Shown: piece by piece, positions 48,088 through 59,446 of the stretch | Layout of the letters: every line of letters begins with the position of its first letter | Numbering within the stretch: the stretch's first letter is position 1 | Assembly: GCA_001972305.1 (NCBI GenBank) | Contig: BDDD01000532.1 | Location: 430,169-494,168 of the forward strand | DNA: 64,000 bases | DNA from: Cephalotus follicularis | Lineage: Eukaryota > Streptophyta > Magnoliopsida > Oxalidales > Cephalotaceae | Reading direction: 5' to 3' | Made by a program: the position numbers and the translations under genes | The notes under the pieces: generated by a model | The model's input: the letters and a program-made list of their open reading frames with translations, nothing else | Told to the model about the DNA's origin: nothing | Database searches by the model: none

Positions 48088-49519
48088 TGTTTTGTAACGT
48101 CCCGAATTTCATAAATAATTATTATGAAATTGGTGCGTGTATAGTTGTGATAAAATCGATGGAGCCCGGAGTAATAAAAAGGCATTACGCATTTAAGTCA
48201 TAATCGTGTTAGATAAGACGGCTAATAAAACCTATTTTTAATGCGCGACAATAAAGCCCAAATGTTCGCATTTTTATTGTGATTATTTTGGTGGTTGTTT
48301 GGGTAATTTATGTCGCGATTCGCGGAAAAATCGGGACTCATACCTTAGTATTTTACAAGAAAATACTAAGGAGGAAGCAAAATAATAAAAGAAGAAGGGA
48401 GAGAGACACGGGCGCATAGCGCGCCCGTGCGAAGAGGAACCTGCAGACGAGAGAGAGGGAGAGACTGGGAGAGACAGCGGGAGAGAGAGGGAGAGAGGGC
48501 GCCGGAGACGACGCCGGCGCCAGCCACGTGACCGGGAGAGGACGGCGGACCACCCAAGCACGCCTACCGCCGGTAAGCTCTTCCCCTTTCCCCTTTTTTC
48601 TCTTCTTTTTCTTCTTCTTCCTCGCCACTGTCGTGCCTCCGTCGAGCGTTTCTCGGCGCCGTTATAGTCGCGGATGGCGTGGGTTATGGTGTAGAAGGCC
48701 CGTTCTACCCATTTCGACCATCAGTGAGGCGTGATTTGGCCGGAATCACTTGGCCGAGTCGACTCACTGCCGCCTGAGACCGCGCGTTTGGCGCCGAGTC
48801 TCGGCGAGTCACGGGCAGTGACGTGCATAACTGGTGAATGTGTGGCACTTTTGGGTGGTGATCAGACCTGTTGAGGTCCGGCGAGTTGACTCAGTGAGTC
48901 ACAACTCACTGCCGGCCGTGGCGCGGCGTTCGACGCTGATTCACGGCGAGTCTTGACCGGTTTTGAGTAGACCGTTCAATGTGGAACCCGTTTATGTGTG
49001 TTTCACAAGCTGGATGCGTTGGCCGAAATCCGGTCGACGTTTCGGCGACGGCAATATTTTGCGTGCGTTGATCATAATGAAATGTGTTGTATGTGCAGTG
49101 TGTGCGGCAATTGGATTTGGCAGTGGAAAGGATCAATTAGCAAGAACCGGCTTCGGTTCAACGGTTATTGGAAAGGTTCGGCAATTAAACATGCGGCTCG
49201 ACTGTGCTGTTGCTACTGCGATTCCTAACTCGGAATCAGAGGTAGGGGTAATAGTAGGGGATTTATACTTATTTATTTGATTTCAAGAATGATGTTTATC
49301 ATTGATGAAATGCATGAACTTTGTGGATTGAATTGCATGCACGTTTTAGGATGATTTTCCCTTGGTGTGTGAATGGTGTGATTTGTGTTAGGGTTGCTAT
49401 GAGTAGCTAACCTGCCTTGCATATTGTGATTAAATGATTGTGGATCGAATTGCATGTGTAATTATGCATGTTGATCTCCTGGTATTGAACGTGTTGAAGA
49501 AGATGTTTCCGATCTTCTC

Positions 49520-49850
49520 TAACCGTCGATGCTTAGATGATAAGCGTTGACGCTATGGACTGTTACGTGTAGGTGTGTACACTGACTTCGCGATAAACAT
49601 CGACGCTTAAGGAAAGCGTTGACGCCCTGGTTTGAATGTGCGTAGCGATGGACACGTGGATGTTGACGCTTGAGGTCCTACCTCAAAGCGTCGAAGCCAA
49701 AGTAATGAGCGTCGACGCTCAAGGATCCTTACCTTGAAGCATCGACGTTAAGGGCAATTGTTGACGCCTAGGGTTAAGCGGCGATGCTTAAGTGACTAAT
49801 ATGAACGATTTGGCGCCTAGAGGTTAGGTGTCGATGTCGAAAGGGTCGGG
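49520..49850. repeat. Palindromic GCGTCGACGC minisatellite
   Basis: About ten degenerate copies of AAGCGTCGACGCTT spaced 20-40 bases apart. The best is the 16-bp palindrome TGAGCGTCGACGCTCA at 49706-49721. It shares the CGTCGACG core with the GACGTCGACGTC cluster of the Tekay LTRs although the LTRs are otherwise dissimilar. Confidence 0.8.
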
Positions 49851-49889
49851 TTGCATTTTGAGCATATGTTTGCTTGCATATTCTTGTGG

Positions 49890-50545
49890 ATTCGTCGAGC
49901 TTTCCTCGCCTTGTACCGGTTAGCGTCGATGTAGGTATGAATTGAACTGTGATCTGAATTGTGAATTGAGATGTGATTGAATTCTAAAGTGTTTTATCAT
50001 TTTAGAAGTGCATACATGATTTTATAACAAATCATTATTTTACACGAAAATGTATATTTGTTAAATGTATATTTTCGAAGGATTGAAACGTGATTTCAAA
50101 GACTGTTTACATTTTGAATAAATGTATTATTTCAAGTATTTTATAACTTATGAATTACTTGGAAAGGATTGATTTTTGGATTGATTGAGCTTTCCTAGCA
50201 CCACGGGACGGTTAGCTGTGTGCTTTCCTAGCTCGGGGCCGGTTAGCATCAATGATTGAATTGTTTGATTGATTGTGATTGTTACGCTGTTAGTGCGGTG
50301 ACGGAGGTTGTCACTTACACTAATGGCAGGTTGTGCTCTAGGGGCCAAGAGATGGCTAGGGACACCACACCGGATGGTCTTCCTCCGCTATGTACCGGTT
50401 GACATCCACACTATGAGCTATCCTCCGCCTATGTGCCGGTGAGACTCATTTATTTGTTGAACTTTCCTCCGCTACGTGCCGGTTAGTGTCAATTATTGAT
50501 CGAGCTTTCCTCCGCCTATGGGCCGGTTAGCATCGACGTGAGATA
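49890..50545 (+). repeat. Dispersed short repeat GAGCTTTCCTCCGC...GCCGGTTAGC
   Basis: Seven copies of a roughly 32-base unit (consensus GAGCTTTCCTCCGC, then TATGTGCCGGTTAGCATC) at about 49900, 50188, 50208, 50378, 50418, 50461 and 50503, separated by unrelated bases of varying length. They are confined to this LTR. Confidence 0.75.
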
Positions 50546-51342
50546 ATACTAACCTACGGGTGGTGGTTATCGAATACTGATTGAATTGATTGGTCCTTAG
50601 TGACATGACTGATGGATTGTGTTGATGTAGCCACTTGGCATGGTTGCGTAACTATTGATCGAGATACACATACAAATACATATTGTATATATATTGTACT
50701 ACATCATTATGCATTCATTACATGATTTACATTATTGTTGATCCTGAAAGGTATTTTATACTTTCTCTACTTAGCCGAGTGAGGACAAAGGCTAACCCCC
50801 AACAATTTCATATTGACAGGGGCAATCGAACAAGTGCTGCTGAAGCTGTGTTGGAAGCTTCTTTCCTGAATGTTGTTTTAATTGTATTGTGTTGTAATAA
50901 TCATACTCGTGTTTTAAGAGAATGATGAGACGTGCTTGTTAAGAATTATCAGTTGGATATTGTATCAATTGGTTATGGAAATTATGGAATCTTGTACTGG
51001 ATTAATGTATAATGGTTTATGACTTTACTAATTTGGGATAATGTATTATCGTATTTGATGGATAATCATTAAGTATGGATTCTATATTTAATGAAATATT
51101 GTATCGACATGTCTTAATCACGCTCCGTTTTGAGGGCAATTAACAATGAAATATCGTATGTTGGTAACACGTAGTATGGGATGCGTGTTACGTTGTTAAT
51201 TTGGCTTATAATTGAATGCTTCCGCAAGTAGTTAATCGTTTTGAAAGTTTTAAATTTTTGCGTAAAATTGTATAAGCCGGATATTATGTTGATTTCTACC
51301 ATTATTATTGTTGTTGTTATGGAAACGGGGTGTGACATGTTT

Positions 51343-51683
51343 AATCCTTATCTTGTTAATGGTTTAATGGTTACTTGAACTAAAGCAAAATGAATATATT
51401 TAAAGTTTTTAGCTAATTCTTTAATGGTTTTCTCATCTAATAATTGGATATTTTGTTGAGTTTTAGTAATTTTTACAGTTTGTTCAATTGTTTGAATTCT
51501 TTCAGTAAAATTAAAAGGATTAAATGGATTATATTTATAAATTTCTTTGTTTGAAATCTTTGGGGGTTTCCAATTTTGCCATTGTTTTATTCTTTCATCT
51601 AATTCTTTATCTCTATTTGAATTATTACTAGTTTCTGAATCACTATATGATCTCGAAGACATAGCTCCACATAATTTATTCAT
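51343..51683 (-). pseudogene. ORF1 N-terminus and movement protein start (type A, copy 2)
   Basis: ATG 51683 opens MNKLCGAMSSRSYSDSE, DKELDERIKQWQNWKPPK, then YKYNPFNPFNFTERIQTI and YIHFALVQVTIKPLTR, the beginning of the movement protein. About 111 codons are open, making it the cleanest of the three ORF1 starts. It continues across the solo LTR into 48087. The primer site lies about 230 bases upstream. Confidence 0.87.
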
Positions 51684-51911
51684 ATTAATTAATTTTTAAA
51701 GTTTCAGTTTCACCACGTGCAAATAATTTGATCCCTCTAGCCCACTAAGAGTGTTTCGATGATCTACTGGGACTTACACTCCGTCTGCCTTATCACCCCA
51801 ATTCTCTTACAGTTAGAAACTGATCGAACCAGTGCAGATGCACTCTATCCAGACGCTTAGAAACTTAGTCTTTAAAGTTTAATTAATATTCTTAAACTAT
51901 CCAGGGTTTTT

Positions 51912-51924
51912 GGCTCTGATACCA
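51912..51924 (-). promoter_or_regulatory. tRNA-Met primer binding site of pararetrovirus
   Basis: Minus strand TGGTATCAGAGCC, a perfect match to the tRNA-Met complement used by Caulimoviridae, followed by AAAAACCCTGG. It defines the genome origin for the type A unit downstream. Confidence 0.92.
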
Positions 51925-53165
51925 TTTGGGGTACGGAAACTAATAGCAATTTAAGCAAAGATAAATAATAGATAAAGGGATAAAATAAGAGCAAAGCCAG
52001 ATAATCGGAAAGACACAAACAAGAAAGATATAAAGATAAAACAGAAAAGCACAAAGAAGAAAATAAAAGGAAAGGTAGGAGAAGAGATATTTAAATACTG
52101 TAATTGAAATAATAATTATATTGACTGAAAATATATAAATGACTGGTAGTAAATTAAATACTGAATTGAAATAACTGGAATTGGAAATACTAAAAATAAA
52201 TTCAATTAATTGAAAGCAATTAATATGAAGAAGTTAAATGGAAAAGGTTCCACGTTAGATGGATCCCTTTGAATACTTGAATTTAAGACAGTTGATATGG
52301 AAAAGGCACCACACTACCTAGCGGTGAACCGCCTGCTAGATGGTTATTTTCAATACTGAAAATAAATGACTGAATTAAAGTTTAAGTTACCACTCTGTCA
52401 TGCGGTACAACCGTCCTTATAGATGGATCTTAAACAGAATTGATAAATTACTGTAATGAAATACTAAATTTAAATAACTTTCTCCACACTGTCAGACGGA
52501 TAAACCGATCATGTCGATGGATAAGTTAGAACAATTGATAAATTGTTTTGCCTTTATTCAAAGAATTTTACCGGAATAGTTGCCGAAAAACTCAATGAAC
52601 AGTGGATAAACTCAATGAATAGTTATTAGAAAACTTAATGAATAGTTAACATAATACTCAATCAATAGTGCAACATAAATCGTAAAACATAACAATACTT
52701 AATATGAAATATGCACAAAGGTTACATAAATTAAAAACTTACATGGACATGGAGTATGTACAGAAATTACTTGAAATGTTTGCTGGAACTTATGCCAGAA
52801 TGCTTACAATACTTCAATACTGAATGGTTACAACACTCAAGTATTTACACTTAGGCTCTAAGTGTTTACAACTAGAGAGAAATGATTGAAAAATTGAAAG
52901 ACTTGTGAAAGGGGAACTAAACTTGTAAGAAAACAAGCTTAGGAAATCAAGACTTGTGTGTTGAACTTCTCTTCCCGAATGAGTAATGAAGGCTTAGTAT
53001 ATATAAGCCTTGTTGAGTGGGTTTACTATTTATGAATAGTAACTTGTCTGGTAGAGTTACTGTTCATGAATAATATCGTGTCTCCTGAGTGCTTGAAATA
53101 GTGAATGGCGACTATGACGTTGACGTTTCTGCCGCAATTTGTTGGTTTTCTTACATATAGCAGAT
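51925..53165 (-). promoter_or_regulatory. Viral intergenic region (copy 3, most complete)
   Basis: Lies between ORF2B (higher coordinates) and the primer site. A TATATATA box on the minus strand is at 52998-53006, with a repeated flank (GAATAGTAACTTGTCT, TTCATGAATAATAT) upstream. The remaining leader of about 1 kb is non-coding, with several GTCAGACGG / CCGTCTGAC-type short inverted repeats that could fold. It is shared with the region following the type A unit at 42590-43735. Confidence 0.75.
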
Positions 53166-54071
53166 TTATCTCTTTTTGGCTTTTCCTTTTTTCTTTTGGA
53201 CTGGGAGAAAATCGTCATAATCTGCTAAGTTTATGGTGGAATTGCTAGATTCTTTTTCGTCATCTTCACTAAGAGTATCTTCTTTGTCGTCATCCTCATC
53301 AGGAGTATTGTTTAAAGCCTCTTGTAATTTTTGATTTGCTCTTGTAGTTCTTTTTTAGTAGATGATGATACGATAGTAGATTGTATCTGGCTCTTTGTCA
53401 GGGTAAATTGTTGATCTTGATGACTTTTTGATCTTAGTGATTTCAGAATGGTTTCGGAAGTACATTTTGATAAATCATATTTGTTCCACCATTTTGTCCA
53501 AAATTGTCGATGGAGACTGGGTATTGTTTGAGGAGATTCTTCAATAGTATAATCCCAATACATTATTCATGATAACTTGCAATGGATAAAGAATGATAGC
53601 ATTGTTGGACATAAGGTCAATGTTTCAGTATGCTTTGTAAAGGTGTTGAATGCTTCTATAATGGGAAGGGGTAAAATTTCTTCAATAGGTCCATAAAAGC
53701 ACCACCAATCTACAAACCAATAGGGAATAGTTTGTTTTTTAAATGTTTTATCAAAAGAGAAAAACCATGAATGTCTATCTTCAATGTTTTGGAAAAGGAA
53801 AGTATTTTTCCAGGCATCCATGTAGTCAAAATAGTTATAAATAGGTAAATCAAATGATGTCGTAAATTGTTTGAAATAATGAGGATTTTGTCCCCGTTCT
53901 GAAAGGGTTAAAATCTTTTGAATGAATACTGAAGTATGAGTGATTAATCCTGGGTTTTTTTTATCAGATTTTGGGTTAATTTTTATGGAATCAGTATCAA
54001 CGAGAATAAACTCATAATAAGTTTGGTTCTTTTGGGCATGCTTATTGTAATAATGTTAGTTTGGGTAAAAG
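53166..54071 (-). pseudogene. ORF2B C-terminal two-thirds, copy 3 (type B)
   Basis: Encodes the tryptophan-rich block (HSWFFSF, PYWFVDWWCFYGP, FWTKWWNKYDL) and the Gln/Lys segment. In the -1 frame there follows the acidic tail (DEDDDKEDTLSEDDE) and a basic end (KKKGKAKKR). The N-terminus is cut off at 54071 by the Tekay insertion. A Trp-to-stop change lies at 53564. The flank AAAAG at 54067-54071 is the presumed left target duplication; its partner lies outside the window. Confidence 0.75.
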
Positions 54072-56524
54072 TGTAACACCCCGCACCCGCAGGGCGGACA
54101 CGTGACATTACTCTCAATCCAATACACAATATAATGGTCGGGACTAGCAAAATAAAAATGCGGAAAAACATAAAACTTTGCAATACATATCAGTTGCGGA
54201 AGAAACAGTACAAATCCATCCAAACAGTACAATGCAAAGTTTTTACAATACAGTCTTTTACAATACATCATCAATCCTTCAATACAGTATTACAGTACAA
54301 TACATAACAAATCAATCCTTTTGCTACGATGTCTCAGCCAGCTCTGCGATGCCCAAACGGTCATGCAATCGAGTCGAGTATTCAATCTTTCTGTCTGCAG
54401 CTACCTGCTACGCTACCTATGCCGCAAACAAAGGTACAACACAGCCCCACCCCGAAGGATGGGGTTAGCCACACTGGCTAAGCAAAGACCCCATGCAGCA
54501 TGTATGCATGTACAATGTGCAATATCGATGACAATCTATACAATATCAATGTGCAGTGTACAATATCAATGCATGACATGACAAATGTACATATACAATT
54601 GGCGATCATACTATCCGTATGACAGTGGCCCATAACAGAGCATACGGATAGAATCTATAACAATCAATCAATGGCAGACACTCAATAATGGGGTATGAAA
54701 CACCCAATCAATCAATCAATATCCTATAGAGCATGCGATCGAGTCAATACAATGTCAATCGGTTAGCGGTGATCAATCCCACGGAAGGTAGTCCTTCAAA
54801 AAGGGTGCAAGATCTATCTACGGTTTCCAGATTGATCAGGTCTGGGACTCATAGATCTTCCAGCTTATGGCTGGGTCAATACGGTCTCGATGAGCTACAA
54901 CCGAGGGAGCTACTGATACCGTTAGGGAGCTACGGCCTCAAGGGAGCATCAATCAACAATCAATCGATACCGCTCGTCAGCGGGTCAATACAATTCAATA
55001 AATGAAACGATCGGCAGAATAGGTGGACAGAGTCAACAACCTAACATTCCGACACGAATCATGAGGTCGCTCTATAGGATCCATACAATACAATCAATCA
55101 ATCAATAGAGTCAATACAATATTGGGTAAAGTCAATAAGTGGTGGTGTCTAATGGAGAAATGGGAACGTGCGTCCATCGTACCGACTTAGGCTCGCAACA
55201 ACACTCACGACTCAAGCAATCGATCAATGTATCAATACAACGTCGAAGCAAGGCCAATAAGTGGCGGTGCCTAATGGAGTGATGGGAACGTGCATCCATT
55301 TTACCAACTTAGACTCGCAGCAACACTCATGACCCAAGCAATCAATCGGTCAGTGCAATCATTAAAACTGTTTTCAAACACTTGAACACCTCAAGTGAGG
55401 CTCCGGTCAAGTGGCGATGTGAAAAGAAGTGGAAAACTAGCTCCAAAACAGTTAAAAACTCCTTTCATTACATTAGGCGTCGATGTCTTTGGTGAAAGAC
55501 ATCGACTCCTCTTTAAAACGGAGGAAAGACGTCGATGTCTTTAGAAAGACGTTGATGTCTTTCCTTGTTTATGCAGAGAACTGGCCAAAGACGTCGACGT
55601 CCTTGGAGAAAGGCATCGACGCTTTTCAATAAAAATAGCCTGAGAATGCGCGTCGATGTTCGGCATCGATGTATTTCCAGGGGAGAGACATCTCGAGGCA
55701 AAGACGTCGACGTCTTTGAAAGACGTCGATGTCTTTGCTGCAGAATCAAGGATAAAACACTTAGATGAAAAAGACATCGACGCCTTTGGGCTAAGGGTCG
55801 ATGTCTTTCCTGGGCAGAGTCAATTTTTAGGTAGAAAATGGGGCCAATCTCTAGCCAAAATCCAATTAAAAGACATTCTTTAAAAACCAAAGTTTACAAT
55901 CAGTCATTTGAGGTTAGTAAGACTAGTTATAACCTTCCAAATTCAATTTTAATCCTTTAATTAACAATTAGGTCAAGGATTTACTTAAAAACCCTAAAAC
56001 CCCAATTTCACTCAATACATTCAATTCAATCATTCAATCAGTCATTCAATCATGCAATTCAATCAATAAAGCAGTAGGAAATTCAGTAAAGAAGTCCTAC
56101 CTATCACTGATGCTCCAAAAGTTGAGCTAACGATCGATCAATCGGCTCAAATCGCCCAAATCCGCTACTTTCTTGTTCAATCGGTAAGCCACCACTTGTA
56201 ATCATTGTCCTTGTCGATGGAGATGCAATTCCGGCTGCAAGGGATGAAGATGGAGGCTCCAGCTATAGGGAGAGAGAGGGAGAAGGATAGAGAGAGAGAG
56301 AAGAGTGAAGAATGAAGAGATAAGAGTGAGAAATTGACTTATATAGTCAATTCGACCAACTCTCCGAAACTCAGCCCAGAATCCCGACTATACATGCATA
56401 TGATCAATACAATATCAATAGGTATAAGAATACCTCAATTCAATACAGTTCAATACGGTCTAATACGGTGCATTACGGTACGATGTACGCATGAATAGTA
56501 CAAAAGAGAATTCGGGTCGTCACA
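54072..56524 (-). mobile_element. 3' LTR of Tekay element
   Basis: 2453 bp, TGTAACACCCCGC ... GGGTCGTCACA. Contains the GACGTC palindrome cluster at 55475-55810. Its right edge abuts the polypurine tract, which fixes the orientation. Confidence 0.93.
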
Positions 56525-56536
56525 TTCTCCCCTCCT
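56525..56536 (-). promoter_or_regulatory. Polypurine tract
   Basis: Minus strand AGGAGGGGAGAA immediately before the 3' LTR, the expected plus-strand primer for second-strand synthesis. Confidence 0.88.
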
Positions 56537-56577
56537 TAAAGGAATTTGGTCCCCAGATTCATCGATCAAACGATCAC

Positions 56578-57960
56578 TCAATCAAATAGGAAATGATATG
56601 TCTCTCTTATATCGTCCTCACGCTCCCATGTGCGCTCCATTGAACCATGATACTGCCATAGAACACTGACCAAAGGGATGGTCTTGTTCCTCAATACTCT
56701 GATCTGTCGGTCAACAATCTGTATAGGAGTCTCTGTAAACGACAAGTCAGGTTCCAACTGAATCTGACCATACTCAATGATGTGTGAAGGATCACGAACA
56801 TATCTCATCAACTAAGAAACATGGAACACATCATGCACCTCCGACAACGCTGGAGGCAAGGCAAGCCTGTAAGCAAGTCGGCCAATCCGATCCAATACCT
56901 TGAAAGGTCCAATCAAATGAGGAGAAAGCTTTCCTTTCTTCCCGAATCTCATGACTCCTTTAGTGGGCGACACTTTGAGGAAAACATGGTCACCTACACT
57001 AAACTCCAAGCCTCTACGATGAACATCAGCATAGCTTTTCTGTCTATTCTGTGGAACAATTAGTCGGTCTCTTATCAATTTCACTTTTTCTGCGGTAATC
57101 TGTACAATCTCTGGCCCCAAATTACTCTTTTCACCGACCTGATCCAAACAAACTGGTGATCGGCACTTCCTACCATATAGGGCTTCATAGGGAGCCTTCT
57201 GTATGCTCTCGTGATAACTATTGTTATACGAGAACTCAATCAAATGCAAGTAGTCATCCCAACTACCTCCAAAGTTGAGTACGCATGCTCGAAGCATGTC
57301 GTCCAATGTCTGAATGGTCCTTTCGGACAAACCATCTGTTTGGGGATGAAAAGCAGTGCTGAAACTAAATTCTGTACCCATAGCTACCTGTAACTTCCTC
57401 CAAAACCCGGAAGTGAAGCGAGAGTCTCAACCTGAAACAATGCTGACAGGAGCTCCATGTGCCTTAACAGTCTCTTTCATGAACAATCTGGACAACTTCT
57501 CTCTAGAATAAGTCATCTGAATTGGTAGAAAGTAGGCCGACTTCGTGAGTCGATCGACCATAAGCCATATACCATCATGTCTGTCACGAGTCAGAGGCAA
57601 CCCAGACACAAAATCCATGGTAATATGCTCCCATTTCCACTCAGGGAGGAGCAAAGGCTGAAGCAAGCCAGCCAGTCTCTGGTGCTCTGCCTTAACTTGC
57701 TGACAAGTCAGGCATCTATATACACACTCTGCGATTTCTCTCTTCATGCCAACCCACCAATAGCTAAGTTTTAGGTCACGATACATCTTCGTACTCCCTA
57801 GGTGGACAGAGAGACGAGATTTATGAGCTTGAGAAAGAAGCTCTTCCTTCAACTCGCTATCGGCTGGAATGCAAATTCTGTTCCTGTATCTCAATAACCC
57901 ATCTATAGAGAGAGAGAGAAATCGGGTTTCAATCCTTCATCAAAAGCAGTAGTCACTTTC
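56578..57960 (-). pseudogene. Tekay integrase with C-terminal chromodomain
   Basis: Integrase: HHCC finger (HKSRLSVHLGSTK ... CLTCQQVKAEHQ), first catalytic Asp in ITMDFVSGLP, and the Glu in GLSERTIQTLDDML. The second Asp motif (normally SDRD) reads S-G-stop-D near 57427-57432: GAT became GGT and CGA became TGA. After the C-terminal domain (FKVLDRIGRLAYRLALPP) a TAG near 56812 replaces a CAG before the chromodomain (LWQYHGSMERTWEREDD). A chromodomain after integrase is the mark of the chromovirus clade and would steer integration to heterochromatin. Confidence 0.92.
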
Positions 57961-58019
57961 TGTAATTCAATATCCACTATCTGTGCATCTCTAATCCGGT
58001 CAAGCAATGCAGGTTGCAC

Positions 58020-59446
58020 CTAAATATGGGAAAGAGTCATACAAGATAGCTTGCGACTCAATGCATCTGCAACGACATTTGCTTTTCCAGGATGGTATTC
58101 AATGTCACAATCATAATCATTAAGAAGCTCAAACCACCTCCTCTGTCTCATGTTCAATTCCTTCTGTGAAAAGAGATATCTCAAACTCTTATGATCAGAA
58201 AAAACTGTGAACATGGTCCCATAAAGGTACTGGCGCCATTTTCCAAGAGCAAAGAATTTGGCCGCCAGCTCCAAATCATGCACTGGGTAGTTTTCCTCAT
58301 GTGGTTTGATCTTCCTCGATGCATATGCAATCACTTTGCCGTATTGCATAAGAACACAACCAAGACCCTTTCCAGAAGCATCGGTGTAAACAACAAAGTC
58401 TTCGTTCCCATCTGGCAAGGCTAAAACAGGAGCGGAAATCAATCTGTCTTTCAACTCTTGAAAACTTCTTTCACAATCACTATCCCATATAAAGGCAGCG
58501 TTCTTCTGTGTCAATCTGGTCAACGGTGTTGCAATACGGGAAAATCCCTCAACAAACCAACGATAATACCCCGCTAAACCCAAGAAGCTGCGAACTTCAG
58601 AAGCATTCGTCAGTCGTTTCCAATTTTTCACTGCCTCTACTTTCGATGGATCCACTGATAAACCGTCACCAGAAACAATATGCCCTAGGAAAGCAACCTC
58701 CGATAACAAAAACTCGCACTTGTCGAATTTGGCATACAGTCGATGATCCCTCAAGGTTTGCAATACAATGTAGAGGTGTTGGGTATGCTCCTCATCGGTC
58801 CAGGAATAGACCAAGAGGTCATCAATGAACACAACAATGAACTGATCCAAATACTGTATGAACACTCGGTTCATCAGGTCCATGAAAGCCGCAGGAGCAT
58901 TAGTCACACCAAAAGGCATAACTAAGAACTCATAATGGCCATATCTCGATCTGAAAGCCGTCTTCGGAATATCCTCCGGTCTGACTTTCAACTGGTGGTA
59001 GCCCGATCTCAAGTCGAGCTTAGAAAACACTGCCGCTCCTATAAGCTGGTCGAACAGCTCGTCAATGTGCGGTAGAGGGTACTTATTCTTCACCGTAACT
59101 TTATTGAGTTGTCGGTAGTCAATACACATACGGAGCGATCCATCTTTCTTTTTGACAAAAAGAACAGGTGCTCCCCAGGGTGAAGCACTAGGTCTGATAA
59201 AACCTTTGTCGAGAAGATTCTATAAATGTATCTTTAACTCTTTCAACTCTATCGGTGCCATTCGGTACGGTGCTCAAGAAATCGGTGCAGTTCCTGGTAT
59301 CAGATCAATCATAAATTCTATCTCTCAGTCTGGCGGCAACGACGTTAAATCTCGAGGAAAAACATCTCCGAACTCGCAAACCACTGGAATATCTTCCAGT
59401 TCCGGCCGCCATCTGTCAGTATCGAGCACATGTTCCAGAAACCCCT
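58020..59446 (-). pseudogene. Tekay reverse transcriptase and RNase H
   Basis: A 369-codon open frame from [12 protein letters not shown] (59129) through [17 protein letters not shown] (catalytic, near 58855), the RT-RNase H connection ([14 protein letters not shown]) and RNase H ([39 protein letters not shown]). The N-terminal RT part at 59130-59446 is broken by frame changes and stops, although [13 protein letters not shown] is readable. The core active sites are all intact, making it the best-preserved enzyme in the window, but it is cut off from both gag and integrase. Confidence 0.93.

Larger units (their letters stand above)
48093..51337 (+). mobile_element. Solo LTR (TSD TGTTT)
   Basis: TGTAACGTCCCG ... 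GGGGTGTGACA, 3245 bp, with TGTTT at 48088-48092 and 51338-51342. Removing it makes the viral sequence collinear with 40763-40830. The GA-rich and GC-rich blocks near 48380-48960 resemble the start of the LTR at 28073, which suggests plus orientation. No gag or pol is attached. Two internal repeat clusters are described separately. The open frames at 48283-48734 and 48963-49280 are compositional. Confidence 0.92.
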
